Shown one piece after another: positions 48,710 through 59,500 of a stretch of 64,000 nt of DNA (the first letter of the stretch is position 1; the number at the start of each line of letters is the position of its first letter). The stretch is taken from the NCBI GenBank assembly GCA_021209875.1, contig JAGYVD010000006.1, positions 558,001 to 622,000 of the forward strand, given 5' to 3'. Position numbers and translations under genes: made by a program. This DNA comes from Rosellinia necatrix (Eukaryota; Ascomycota; Sordariomycetes; Xylariales; Xylariaceae). The notes beneath the pieces were generated by a model that was not told where the DNA came from, searched no databases, and worked only from the letters and a program-made list of their open reading frames with translations.

Positions 48710-51538
48710 TTAAGCGGGCTCGCCAACTCTCCCGTGTGACTCGACCTTGACTCGCTTCGTCCTGTGTTCGGTCTCGTGGCTATCTAGAGCACGGATCAAC
48801 GGTCGTCCGGCTGCGTCTTCGGTTCCCGTTGGTGCCTGCCCGCCGCGGAGCTCCGCGAGCCACTTCTTCAGGCCTGTATACCCCTGAGCCGTATATGGGC
48901 GATATGGGTTTTGGAGGTTGTACAGAGGGTCGCCTGTTTCCTTGTATCCTGGTTCTGGTTCTGGCGACGCCAGGCTCTGGAGAATGGTATGGTAGATCTG
49001 ACCGCAGTTGGCGTGCGCTCCGATAACTTCTGCGAGGCGCGTGACATCTTCGCGTAAGGCTAACTTGTCGCCTATGACGAAAAGACATAAAGCGTGACAT
49101 TCCTCTGAGCCGTGCTGCCCACCTTGCACGAGAATTGTGTCGCGGGTGGCCGGGTGCGCGCTGGTGGGATCCCATGGTGCGGCGAATGGACGAGATTGTT
49201 TACTTTTTTCCCACGTGGAAGGAATGCCTACTGGATGAGCCTCGTCGAGTTGCGTACATCTGCGGCAAGACAACGGGTCATGGCTCGTGTTTGAGTCGCG
49301 GACAGTCCTATTCGACTGCCTCTCAAACGAACGATCGGCTGTTCTGCGGCGGTATTTAGACAACCATACCTCGTTTGTGCCATACCATTTTTGCTGCTCG
49401 ACTCCTCGCCTAAGCTGCCTCGATAGAGTGGACCGCGGCTTTGGTGGCTGTTTCTTAGCTAGGCCCGAATACTTTTTGATCATGAGACGGACCCAGGACT
49501 CGCTGTATGGGTGGAAACTTAAAGCCCGTATTGATGATGTAGACAGGGTGGCACTCGTATTAACGGCCGCTGGACGTATAGATAACATCGTCCCTGCAAT
49601 AGCGGACTGTAGGACCTGGAGAGGGGAATCCGAGAGGAGGCACTCGATTGCTTCATAGATCGCCGTGCCAGGGCAGCCGCGCGATATGTTTGATAGTTTC
49701 TCGGGTTGGGAGCCTCGACTTTTCGAAGAAACGCCCAGCAAGATATCAAACGCAGATTTCGATACCGATAGACAGCTGAGCTGTCTGATGATATTCCACT
49801 CCTGGTCGATAAAGCAGCGATATTCAAGAATGGCGTAAACTTCGACATCGGATGCCATATGAAACATCGAGTCAAACGGTCTTCTACAGCCAGTCCACAT
49901 ATACTCCATCTCGTTTAATGTATGCTGGCTTGTAACGGTCAGCTCTTCGTGGCCTTTAAGTTTGTTGATAAGGTGATGTGCATCCTCGCAGCTTGGAAGG
50001 AGACCGCGGTTGGGCTCCTTGCTTAGGGTCAAGAGGCTCTCTATATTTTGTTCGGTAATAAAGAGACCATTGAAATAATAATGGGCCGGAGAAGCGGACC
50101 GGATCGACCCAAATTTCATTTCTGGGAAGTTCATTGCTTGTAGGTTCTGGGAGGTAGGATTGTCGTCCACGAGCTGCCGAGCGTGTTCCGCTTCTGGTTC
50201 ATCTTTGTCCTGGCTGTCGATGACGCTGGGCGTTTCAGGGATCTGCCCAAGGACTATGTTATTATTGGAAGAGATATCGCTCTTAATCCTGACGGTATTT
50301 TCATTCCGGGTTCTGTTGGTCACCAGCGCGTTTACCCTCTCCAAGGTAGTGGGACGATATATATCTCTTGCCCAGTCTATAATATAATCGATGATGAGTG
50401 TGAGTTGCAAGGCTCCATCGTTGGTCGTCAAATCGCCGCTCCAGAGGACATGGATGCTCTATCCAATAGTTAGGGTGCTCAGCCTAGGCCAACTACGGAT
50501 TTAAACTTACATATGGTGAAGCGTCATTAGCTATATCGACGTAACAGCCATACGCCCTCCACAAACTCCCCCTGTACCCAATGAACCAGACTAGAGCATC
50601 TTCAGCTGTAGTTTTAGTCTCCAGCTTCAGCCCTTCTTGGAACTGTAGGAGTTTCTGAATACGCAGGGCGGTCTGTGTACCAACGTCGTGGAAGCTGTTC
50701 TTGCCTGGACTAGCTGTGGCTTCGAGAACAAGGAATGGAAAAACCGGAGGGTTTGTTGCCAATTGAAAAGGTGTGCATTTAAAGGGCTGCCCAGTGGCGG
50801 GTGCTGTAACCAGATTATCTAACCTCGCGGTCAGCCTCAGCCCAAAAATGCGACTGAGAATCTTTTTTTGCTGATCCCGAGGCGCGGTCTCGAGCACTGC
50901 TGCCTCCTCTACCCGGTCGGCAAACAATAGAGCCATCCCCGGCTCGGAGCTGCCTCTAAGATTAGCTTCATACCAAGACATATAGCATATAGCATTCGAA
51001 GTGGGTTTTGTCCATACAAGTCTTGAGGGCGACTTTGTGAAGGGCACTGGCAGAATTTCCGATGTTCGCTGCCTTCCCCTTCACCCATCGTCCACTTATT
51101 GGTCCCAGTAGGGGCTGCCTCAATCTCTGATCTCCAGAGGCGCGCCCGGCAATTAGGGCTTTAAATGTCAGTTGCATGCTTTGCGAGTGTTGTGTGCAAT
51201 GATAGTGTAACTACCTACCACGCGACCTCGACTAGAAACCGGCGCAACACATCGTTTTCGAGCGCTACATGACACTCACCCTCTGTCGGCCGGGCGCACG
51301 TCGCCAAGTCGCAAGCCCGGTTGACCAACTGCGTGACCCGGGTTGTCGTGTTCCGCATCCAGGGAGTATGATCCGATCGCAGGTCGTAATCTGCGGACCA
51401 CGTACGGAATTTCCTGCGTCCAAGCATGTGAACGTCTTGAAAACGTCTCTCGTGGATGGCAGGCCAAGCATCATCCTGCTGTTTGAAGGTAACATCATAA
51501 TGGCTCGGGGTTGGGAGATGCGGTTTGTGGTACGTCAT
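48710..51538 (-). CDS. Large fungal protein resembling the PD-(D/E)XK-nuclease-like family
   Basis: On the minus strand an N-terminal exon (ATG at 51,538, donor GTAGGT at 51,218) is followed by a middle exon (to 50,511) and a 582-codon last exon (50,458-48,710). Intron 50,459-50,510 is secure: GTAAGT donor, CTAAC branch, phase 0 at both ends, and it joins sequence into LWSGDLTTNDGALQLTLI and DWARDIYRP. How the first exon joins the middle one (51,218 to about 51,100) is unresolved; the obvious 40-bp intron leads to a frame that does not continue. From memory, the motifs ALENDVLRRFLVEVA, QTALRIQKLL and DGALQL..DYI.DWARDIYR fit a family expanded in plant-associated ascomycetes and annotated nuclease-like. 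The expected E-x-K reads E-A-T at 50,715-50,723. The C-terminal 280 residues hold a CRRC motif and a basic, possibly nuclear-targeting KRVK near the end. Substrate unknown. Confidence 0.6.
50459..50510 (-). other. Intron of the nuclease-like gene
   Basis: 52 bp, GTAAGT to GATAG with CTAAC near the acceptor on the minus strand. It is in phase 0 and preserves a family-like sequence across the junction. Confidence 0.8.
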
Positions 51539-51644
51539 GATGATGTTGCTTGAGGTGGTTCAGTTGTGTGAAGAAGGGATCTTTGGTAAAGTTACAAGTA
51601 AGGCTGCGTGGTGTTGTTGAACTATAGCATTCAAGCCGTCCATT

Positions 51645-51676
<32 letters not shown>

Positions 51677-51712
51677 CAAATATAAATATATACATACACA
51701 TATATATATAAA
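51645..51712 (+). repeat. (TC)12 microsatellite with AT-rich tail in the upstream region of the nuclease-like gene
   Basis: Twelve TC dinucleotides followed by TATATA-rich sequence, starting 107 bp upstream of the start codon at 51,538. On the gene's strand this is a GA tract beside a TATA-rich stretch, a common promoter arrangement in fungi, but function is an inference. Confidence 0.75.
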
Positions 51713-54067
51713 AAGATAGTATGTTGAAGACATGATGCCGAAGGCAGCACCCAACTGATCTAATTAGCCGCCAGGAAGTAAGTGTTGGTTCCAACGCTGG
51801 AGACTGCATATTCGAAACGTCTCACCTTGCCTTTGTCTGGAGGCATGTTGGGAGCGTTTAAGCTGCAACGTCGTGATTTGGGGGGTGACTGTTGAGTGTA
51901 AGCGCCGCTGGGGCAGCTTATATGGCCTCTAAACGGCTGGAATATCCAGTAGGGTTGGCTATGTGATTCTAACGGGTGTTGTTGTTGTTGTGGCTATGCC
52001 TAAGTTTGGAGGCCTATAACAAGGCCCGTGTATGGCTTGGGCTTGTGGTTCAGTTTATGGCTGATAGATATTCATAAGTACACTACTTAGGTTAGCGTGC
52101 GGTGTGGTTCACATTTTTCAACGAAGTACCTGGATTAGGTTGGCTAGACACGATATGAATGAATAACTATATGCGAGCACTGGACTAGAGATGCCTAACG
52201 GTGCACCGTGTAAGTAAGCCCTTCCCATTCCACTTGGCATGCCGCTCGAGGGATTCTAGCATAAACAATGTCCTAAGAGGAGTGTGGCGCACTTTCCCCT
52301 ACTCTAGTGTACTAGGTGCACTGTTTGGGAGTGACAAGGGTAGGTAGTTTACACTAGGTAGTTGTTGGATTGTACGCTAAGCGTGACCGCACTGTATTTC
52401 CATCCTGAGAGGCACATGGGCAAAACGTTTATTGTTCCTTGTGTAGTAAGCTTAACTCAAGCAACCACCTCAGGCATGATCTCCCGGCGTAGGCTGATGG
52501 GGCGAGCTGGGATGGTCCCCTGTCCCAATCTCATAATATTAGGTATATATATGCGTGCAGACAAGTAATAGCCCTCGCCTATCTTACGCCTATCTTACGC
52601 CTATCTTACTGGTGCCTGCATCCGACAGAGACAGCTTCGGTTATCGATTTGGATGGGGAGGAAGATCTGGAAATACCGGTGGTGTTAGTGTTCCAAGTGA
52701 ATTGGATATTCGCGTGGTAGTGCGATGGAAACTCTGTGCTGGTCTAGTCGGTAGTGAGTCGGTAGTGGACACTCGCTTGGATCTGGGGAGGCTATATCGG
52801 TTTAAGAGATCAAGGAAATACACTAGGCGCGCTAGGCGCAGTAGTTAAATAGTGATCTGAAGACAACGTTCCGCTGTCTCGCCGAAAGTCCCGGTGCCCA
52901 CTATTATCGGTATAGGTACTCTGTACACCACTTCGTACAGTTGAACGGATGGGTTGTGTGGGACGGGGCTGAGATAGGTTTTCGGCATCCAAGTCTGAGA
53001 CATCACTAACTACACTACACTACTTGCAATAATTAGCTACCCTTCCCCGAAGAGAACCGAACAACGGAACAATGAGCGATACAAGCCTCGTCGAACTTAA
53101 CACGAGAAAAGGATACGCTTTAGTCCTGACCTCACAGTAACTAACGTATTGTATGCATATTCTCGAAACACGGCGTAGATTCGCTCTGCAGGGAACCAAT
53201 ACCACCCTTCTATATGTACTATATAGGGGCATTATTGTAGTATTGTATGATTGTTGAATATTTATTTTTGTTGATTGTTTTGGCAGGGTGACTTTGGGGA
53301 GCCATGACGGTCTGAATCGGGGTGTAATTACCGATGCCCCAATCATGACAGGGTTTCTGCCGTGGCTGGCCCAAAATTGCAAGGCGGGCTGTACATGTTT
53401 AATGAGAGTCCCCAGGCTTGCCGGGGGTACTGGGGCGCCGAGGAAGACAGGGGGGGAGCCATGGAACCAATTTCCGCCCGGCACTGCACAGGAGGCGGAA
53501 TTATTGCTTTCTCTCACTACACTAGAGGCGCATTACTTAGATCTACTGACTAGGTAGTTGCCTACCGTGGCTTAGTGACGTTAGCGAGATCGAATAGCTC
53601 CTGACAGCGAACCAGGACACGGGACGAAGGTGGCTGTCCTGTCTGTGGCGACCACTAGGAAGAGAGTGAGGAATGAGGCTGCCAGGAACTTTGAATCATG
53701 AACAGCCACAATGTTAGAAGTGTTGTTTGTATTGATTGCTCCCATTAGCAACGCCGTTCATATGTTCGAGGAAAATAACCAAGTCAATGCCAATCGCTAT
53801 GAAGAAAGAATATCCAGGGGATGGTACCAAATGCCCGCGCGCGCGAAAATGCAACCAAGGATACTCATGGACTAAAAAGAATTATCGTCTTTCGTTGACC
53901 AAATTATATACAGTAGAACAGTACCCAACAAATGCAAAGCGTAGATAGAGCTCGTCATTGATATTCCGGTTTGCGGCGCCCTCGCCCCCTGGCTTCTATC
54001 ATCGGTAACTGCCCGCCATTATGTACAGTCTAAGGGGTATCGTCGAAAAGCCGCCCGCTTTCATCTT
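51713..54067. other. Intergenic region, no supportable gene
   Basis: About 2.4 kb. Open frames occur (for example 53,020-53,517 on the minus strand, 165 codons, GTG start; 52,555-52,848 and 53,288-53,557 on the plus strand), but none has recognisable motifs, splice support or a clear start context. It contains an 11-bp triple repeat at 52,577-52,609. Confidence 0.5.
52577..52609 (+). repeat. 11-bp tandem repeat, 3 copies
   Basis: Three perfect copies of GCCTATCTTAC. Confidence 0.9.
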
Positions 54068-56356
54068 TTAGTGCTTGCCGCCCTTGCCACCCTTGCGCTT
54101 GCAGCTGCCTCCGTTGGGAGGGGTGGTGGTGGTGGCCAGGATGTCCTCGGTCGCCTTCTCCGCCATCATCATGATGGGAAGGACGGGGAAGATACCCGGG
54201 ATATGGGGGAAGGCGGAGGCATCGACAACACGGAGGCTGTCGACACCGCGGACACGGAACTTGGAGTCCAGCACGGCCATCGGGTCATCATCGCCACCAA
54301 TCTTGTTGGAGCAAGAGGCGTGGTGTCCCCAAGCCTCCTCTACGATCCACTCATCGAGCTTGGCATCATCGTCGGTAACCTCCTTGGGGGGCCAGAAGAC
54401 GGAGGCGGCACCGTCAATAGCGGGGATGTTCTCGAAGAAGCTCAAAGCCATGCGCATACCCTCACGAAGAGCACCGACATCCTTATCAGCCTCCTCCTTG
54501 GTCTGACCTTCGTAAGTGTTGTGGAAAGTGATAAGGGGAGTGTCACGGGGGTTGGTGCTAGCGAGCTTGACGGTACCGGCGGTGTTTCTCGTGTGAGCCT
54601 TCAGGACCAACCAAGACCAGTAGTTCTTGTTCTGGACGGTAGCAGCGTTGGAAGAGTAGCCAGGGTAGAAGCCGTTGAACAGGGCAGGGAAGCCACCGAT
54701 CCAAAGATCGTGCTCACCATCTTCCGAGTAAGACGAGGTGAAAAAGCTGCCCATAACGACACCGTTGGATGCGTAGTTACCCTTCTGGGCATCCTTGTTG
54801 TTAGGGTCAACGTATTCAGCCCAGCACGGGTCTCCGTCAGCAGCAAGGTAGTAGCAGGCAAGGATACGGGTGAAGTTGGTAGGGAACTCGGCGTTGACGC
54901 TGGTCTCGAGACGGTCCTGGAGATTCTCACCAACACCGGGCAAATCGAGCACGACGGGAATCTTGAAGGAGTCGAGCTCCTCCTTCGGGCCAACACCGGA
55001 AAGCTTCAGTAGTTGAGGGGAGTTGAAAGCACCGCCAGCGACGATGACCTCCTTGGTAGCCTTGACGGTACCGGGCTCGCCACCATCCTCAGTGTGGACG
55101 GAACGGGGATCGGCACGGTAAAGGGACTTGCCGAAGAGGAAGTCGACACCGGTGGCCTTGGGCTTGGCGGCAGTAGTATCAAACAGAACCTTGGTGGCAA
55201 GGGTGTCAAGGGCCACGTCCAGCTTGTACTTCCGGGAGCCATCCGCGTTCGTCGCAGTGGCGGTATCGTAGACGTAATCTCTCGGGGTAGATCGGCGGTA
55301 GTTGGTAGCATCCATGTGCTGAGGAAGACGACCAAAGGCCTTCTTGGTGTCACGGTCGGGGCTATCGTTGTTCATGTCCCATTCTAGCATGTTGGCCATG
55401 GCATCGGTGATGGGCTGGGTCATGTTGAGAGGAAGGAGGCCAGTCTCGTAGTCGATGCTGTTCTCCTTGGCAAAGGCGACAGCATCGTTGATGGCAGCGG
55501 TCACAGCGGTGTTATCGACACCGAAAGCCTTGGCGGCACCAGCGAAGACGGACATCAGCTTGATATCCTGGGCAGCAATGGCGGGGGGGTTGATGGCCAT
55601 GTGCAGATAGCCGTCGTATCCGTGGCTGTCATCGTTGGCGTCATGCAGAGGATACTCGACCTTCTCGAGCTTCTTCATGTACTTGCGCATGGCAGCAGCG
55701 TCCCAGGTGGGATCGCCAGTGGCGTCCCGGATCCCGTTCCAGTCGTTCTTGCTGGGAAGCAGGGCGACGAGAGCGTTGTGCTCGGCGCAGCCACCCAGTC
55801 CACCGTATCGGGGGTAGAAGTTGCCAAGCAACTCCGACCCTTCCGGTACGTTCACGCCGCTGTAGAACTTGCCATCCGGCGTCAACCAGGTAAGCTTGCG
55901 GTCCTTCAGCGCGCGGGTGTCGTCCTCGTAATGGCGGGTGAAGAAACCCCAGCTGACTTCGTTCCTCTCGGAAGAAGGGTTGGCGAGGGCCGGCGATTCA
56001 CGTTCGCGCAGGTGACCGTAGTCACCACCGGCATCGATCAGCAGGACGCTGTGGCCGGCGATGGCCAAGTTGGCAGCCAGAGGAGCGCCACCGGGGCCGG
56101 AGCCGACGATGACATACTCATACTCCTCCTTGGCGGGCTTCGCGATCGGGATGAGCTTGTCGCTGGTCTGGGGATAGCTGTTCTGGGGTTGGATGATGTC
56201 AATCAACACATCGACACCGTCGGGACCCGAGCTGTAAGCGGCCGTATTAGTGATCCGAACTCCCCCAATCTGGACAATTTTCGGCTCCTCCACTTACCCG
56301 GCCAAGGCAACAGGCGCGATCGCGCTAAGAAGCGCGAGATACGAAAAAGACTTCAT
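54068..56356 (-). CDS. Secreted GMC oxidoreductase (FAD-dependent), two exons
   Basis: Exon 1 (56,356-56,298) starts at ATG and encodes a signal peptide, MKSFSYLALLSAIAPVALA. A 66-bp intron (56,297-56,232; GTAAGT, CACTAATAC, TTACAG) leads in frame to exon 2 (56,231-54,068); total 740 residues. The FAD-binding loop GSGPGG is at 63-68, the first GMC region YGGLGGCAEHN at about 162-172, and the second as GGAFNSPQLLKLSGVGP. The C-terminal domain has GHH with the probable catalytic His near 656-657 and RVVDASAFPHIPG. GMC enzymes oxidise alcohols, sugars or aldehydes using FAD; the substrate here cannot be told. It is longer than the usual 550-650 residues, and the His/Asn normally found in the last active-site motif seems replaced in PGIFPVLP. 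The tail is basic (CKRKGGKGGKH). Codon use is strongly biased to C/G third positions, suggesting high expression. Confidence 0.92.
56232..56297 (-). other. Intron of the GMC oxidoreductase gene
   Basis: 66 bp on the minus strand with GTAAGT donor, ACTAAT branch-like site and TTACAG acceptor. It separates the signal-peptide exon from the enzyme. Reading through it gives a false GTG-started N-terminus. Confidence 0.85.
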
Positions 56357-56574
56357 CGTGTGTTTTGTGTGTAGTGAGTGGAATACGACTGGTCTTTCTC
56401 GGAAAAGAGTGTTGCGCGAAAAAGGGGAAAAGGAAAAAGGTTAAAAGGCCAATGATCAAAAAAAGGAGCAGGAGCACTACTCAGGCCTGTGGAAGTGAAG
56501 GAAGAGGAGATGAGAAGGGAATGTTGGTGATCATGCTAGAGCCCCATTTGTAAAGCGCCAGGTCGATCGTGAGT

Positions 56575-56582
56575 CTTATATA
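56575..56582 (-). promoter_or_regulatory. TATA box of the GMC oxidoreductase gene
   Basis: TATATAAG on the minus strand, about 220 bp upstream of the start codon at 56,356, in an otherwise balanced sequence. It is well placed for a core promoter with a moderately long 5' UTR. Confidence 0.5.
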
Positions 56583-59500
56583 CCAGCGTAGCTTCTTCCA
56601 CTTGGTCGCCGACCCAGCCAATGTTCACCTATTTACTAGCCCATTCATGATCTACACCACCAGCCATCCATGTGCGTGTGTCTATTTTCGTGCCAGTAGT
56701 CATCTCCAGGTCCCCGCAACGAGTGCTGACGGGATCCATCACCCATGACAGGATGCTTACGGGCTTTGACCAATGCAGTAATGCAGGCGCGCATAGATCG
56801 ACGGGGCATGGGTACACTAAAGTTAGGAGATAAGGAACATCCATGGCTACCTAGTGTGTGTCGCAGTAGGCATGGTAGGACCGCGCCCTCCTCTGCAGTG
56901 CATCCCCAGTGCATACCCAGTACATACCCAGGCAGACCCAGGCATGTACCTACTTGGTCTACTGGGTATGTTAGTTAGGTATGTAGGTGTATGTTGTTGA
57001 CGTATATGACTGATGACTGATCCCCATGTGATCCCCTGTGACCCCCGGTTCCGCCGTCCAATTCGAAGGGATACGTGGGTGACGGACGAGTGACACGCTA
57101 AGAGTTGAAGAACCAGAGGGCCTGGGCTATCTTGTCCAGACCAGAACATCTCTTTCTCGGCGTGTTTCGCTGTTCTGTCCCGAGACCCGTCTGGCAATCC
57201 ACTCTTCGAAAAAGTTCAACCCAAGGAGCGAAGTTGGCTGCATTACTATTCTGTACCCGGCAGTCTAACCGGCTACGGTATGGTCTGTCATCTGGATGCC
57301 TCCTCTCTCTCCCCCTTCTCCCTCAAGAATGAGAGTGTTAGCGCGTGGCTAGGCTGTTAGCGTGCGTACTGTATAGTATTCTAAGAAGCAGCCGTGGCTG
57401 ACACACACTGAAACCGGGTAAGTAACCTGGGAATTCTGTCAGCACACAGTCCGGACACAGCCTTCTGCACCCCCATACCGCATCGGTGGACCCGATCCCC
57501 TCCTTCTAAAGAGATGAACGGTGGGGACTATCATGCTGGGAAGTGTTCTGGTCTTGATGGGAGGGCAAAGAGCAATCTCCTCCAGCATCCAGCCCCCAGG
57601 CCAAGTCGGAGGCTCTACTGGGTATGTAGTGTACGCTACACGCTATACAGCACACGTGTAGCCGGAGTTATCAGGGACCAGTATTGCCGAGATGAGATCT
57701 GGTGAGTGACACACTACTCCGGTCGATATCATAGCTATTATGAAAGGTCAGCCTGCAAGGTACAGACGTAGATACCGTGTGTGTATGTTCTATGCTTTAC
57801 TTCCCGGATCGGCTAGTGAGCCATCTAATTTGCCCTCTCACCTAATGAACTTCCCAGCGTGGACGGCTTGACCGAGTTCGTTTCGGGTCCCAAGCAGCTG
57901 TTGTGGCTTATTGACAGGCCTCTTCCAGCCAATCCCCCTTCCGAGTGATATTAGTCTCCTTGGTTACAGTGCTGCATAACAGTTAGGTACTTTGCTTGGT
58001 TGCTTACAGGCAGAAAAATGTTCCTGCAGGGGAAAACGTGTGCATGAAGCCCCCTCGCGCGTGGGATAACTATGGCTCTGGATAGGGCAAAGCTCTGGGC
58101 AGACGCGTGAACTTCAGGCTGTCCACCTTCTAGCGCACGGTAGCACAGCAACACAGTATGCATGTTACCTAGGTACTCGTAAAGGGGGAGTGGGACTATC
58201 TACATAGTTAGAGCAAGCACTACGTAGGTAGGTAGGTTACCGGGAAATGTGCTGTGGCGGCTGTGACAGGTCACATACACTACCTGCTGTGAATAGCGCC
58301 GCCATAACTAGTGTACACCAAGTAGTGTAGTGTAGTTACCTGGTTGGTTGTAACTACCGCCAATCTGCAGTCTGCTGCCCAGCACGCACGGTGGTGCATA
58401 TACTTCATGATTTCCCAGATACCACCTACCATAGTCGTCTTGATAACCGTTCGTGAGGAGTAAGACGTATTTACTGTAAAACATGATAACACCAGCGTTG
58501 AGTGAGCATGGTATTTGGACACTACATGTCCTACGGTAAAAACCGCTGCACCAAACGCATGGCAAAGGCGCTCGAAGCGAAGCGGCATTACTAGCGTCCG
58601 TCCTGTTCGGCAAGAATTTAGGTCGAAAAATGTCTATCGCACGTGGTGCGTGATGCTGTCTTGACCACAGACATATTAATATGTACTAGGTAATTATTAC
58701 TTTATTGACAACACTACCCACACCACAGTAGTGTAGTGTACATCCATGCATGCAGGTATGTATCCTAACGCGTTTGTGTGTAGTTATGCCTGTTACATGC
58801 TCCAGTGAAGTCAGCTCCCGAGAAAGCGAGATGAGAACGGTTTAGTTCCTGGCTTGGCCAGGATCCTCCTATGTATGTCCTTCTAAGCGAAATCCGGGGA
58901 TACTTTTGACTGGCGCCCGCCCTGTTCCGCAGCATACCGTCTCGTCTTGCCCATGTCATGATATCACCGCCCTTGCTATGTGTTTATTTAAGCAGTGGAC
59001 TACGGCAAAGTCGGCGACATGGGTTGCCCTATACGGACAGGTAAATAAACCATATCTCATCTACCTAACCGGCTCCGTATAACCCAGGTCGTCCCGTTGC
59101 GGCATGCTACGGTACGGTAAGTACACTACTACGGCGGACACTACATGTAGGCTAGCAATCCGCTATGTATTCTCAAGTGTGCACATATGTGAGGTGAGTG
59201 AGTATATACTTATAGAGATGTATGTAACAGTTGAGTACGTGGTGTAACCATCGCAGGCACCGACCTACCTACTTAGGTATGTCCTCCCAAGCACAACCTA
59301 TACCACCCATTGCACGCATTAAAGGTCGGTGCAATACTCCGCATAAACGAGATAACTTACCTTATATGTAAGTATACACCTTCGATCAATTTAACTATAC
59401 ACCACATGTCGCTTTTACCTTCCCCGCTCAGCCATTACACGCACTTGTACTTAGCAGGTAGGTACGTAGGTATGTACATACCTGTAGATCGAGAATATTC

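Noticed and set aside
53020..53517. 165-codon minus-strand gene
   Set aside because: It begins at GTG with no upstream exon, no motif and overlapping equally long frames on the other strand.
54071..55012. Long plus-strand frames (313, 124 and 257 codons) opposite the GMC gene
   Set aside because: They are antisense shadows produced by its strong GC3 codon bias; the minus strand carries the family motifs.
56232..56293. GTG-started N-terminus of the GMC protein
   Set aside because: It lies inside a GTAAGT...CAG intron; the ATG at 56,356 gives a proper signal peptide.
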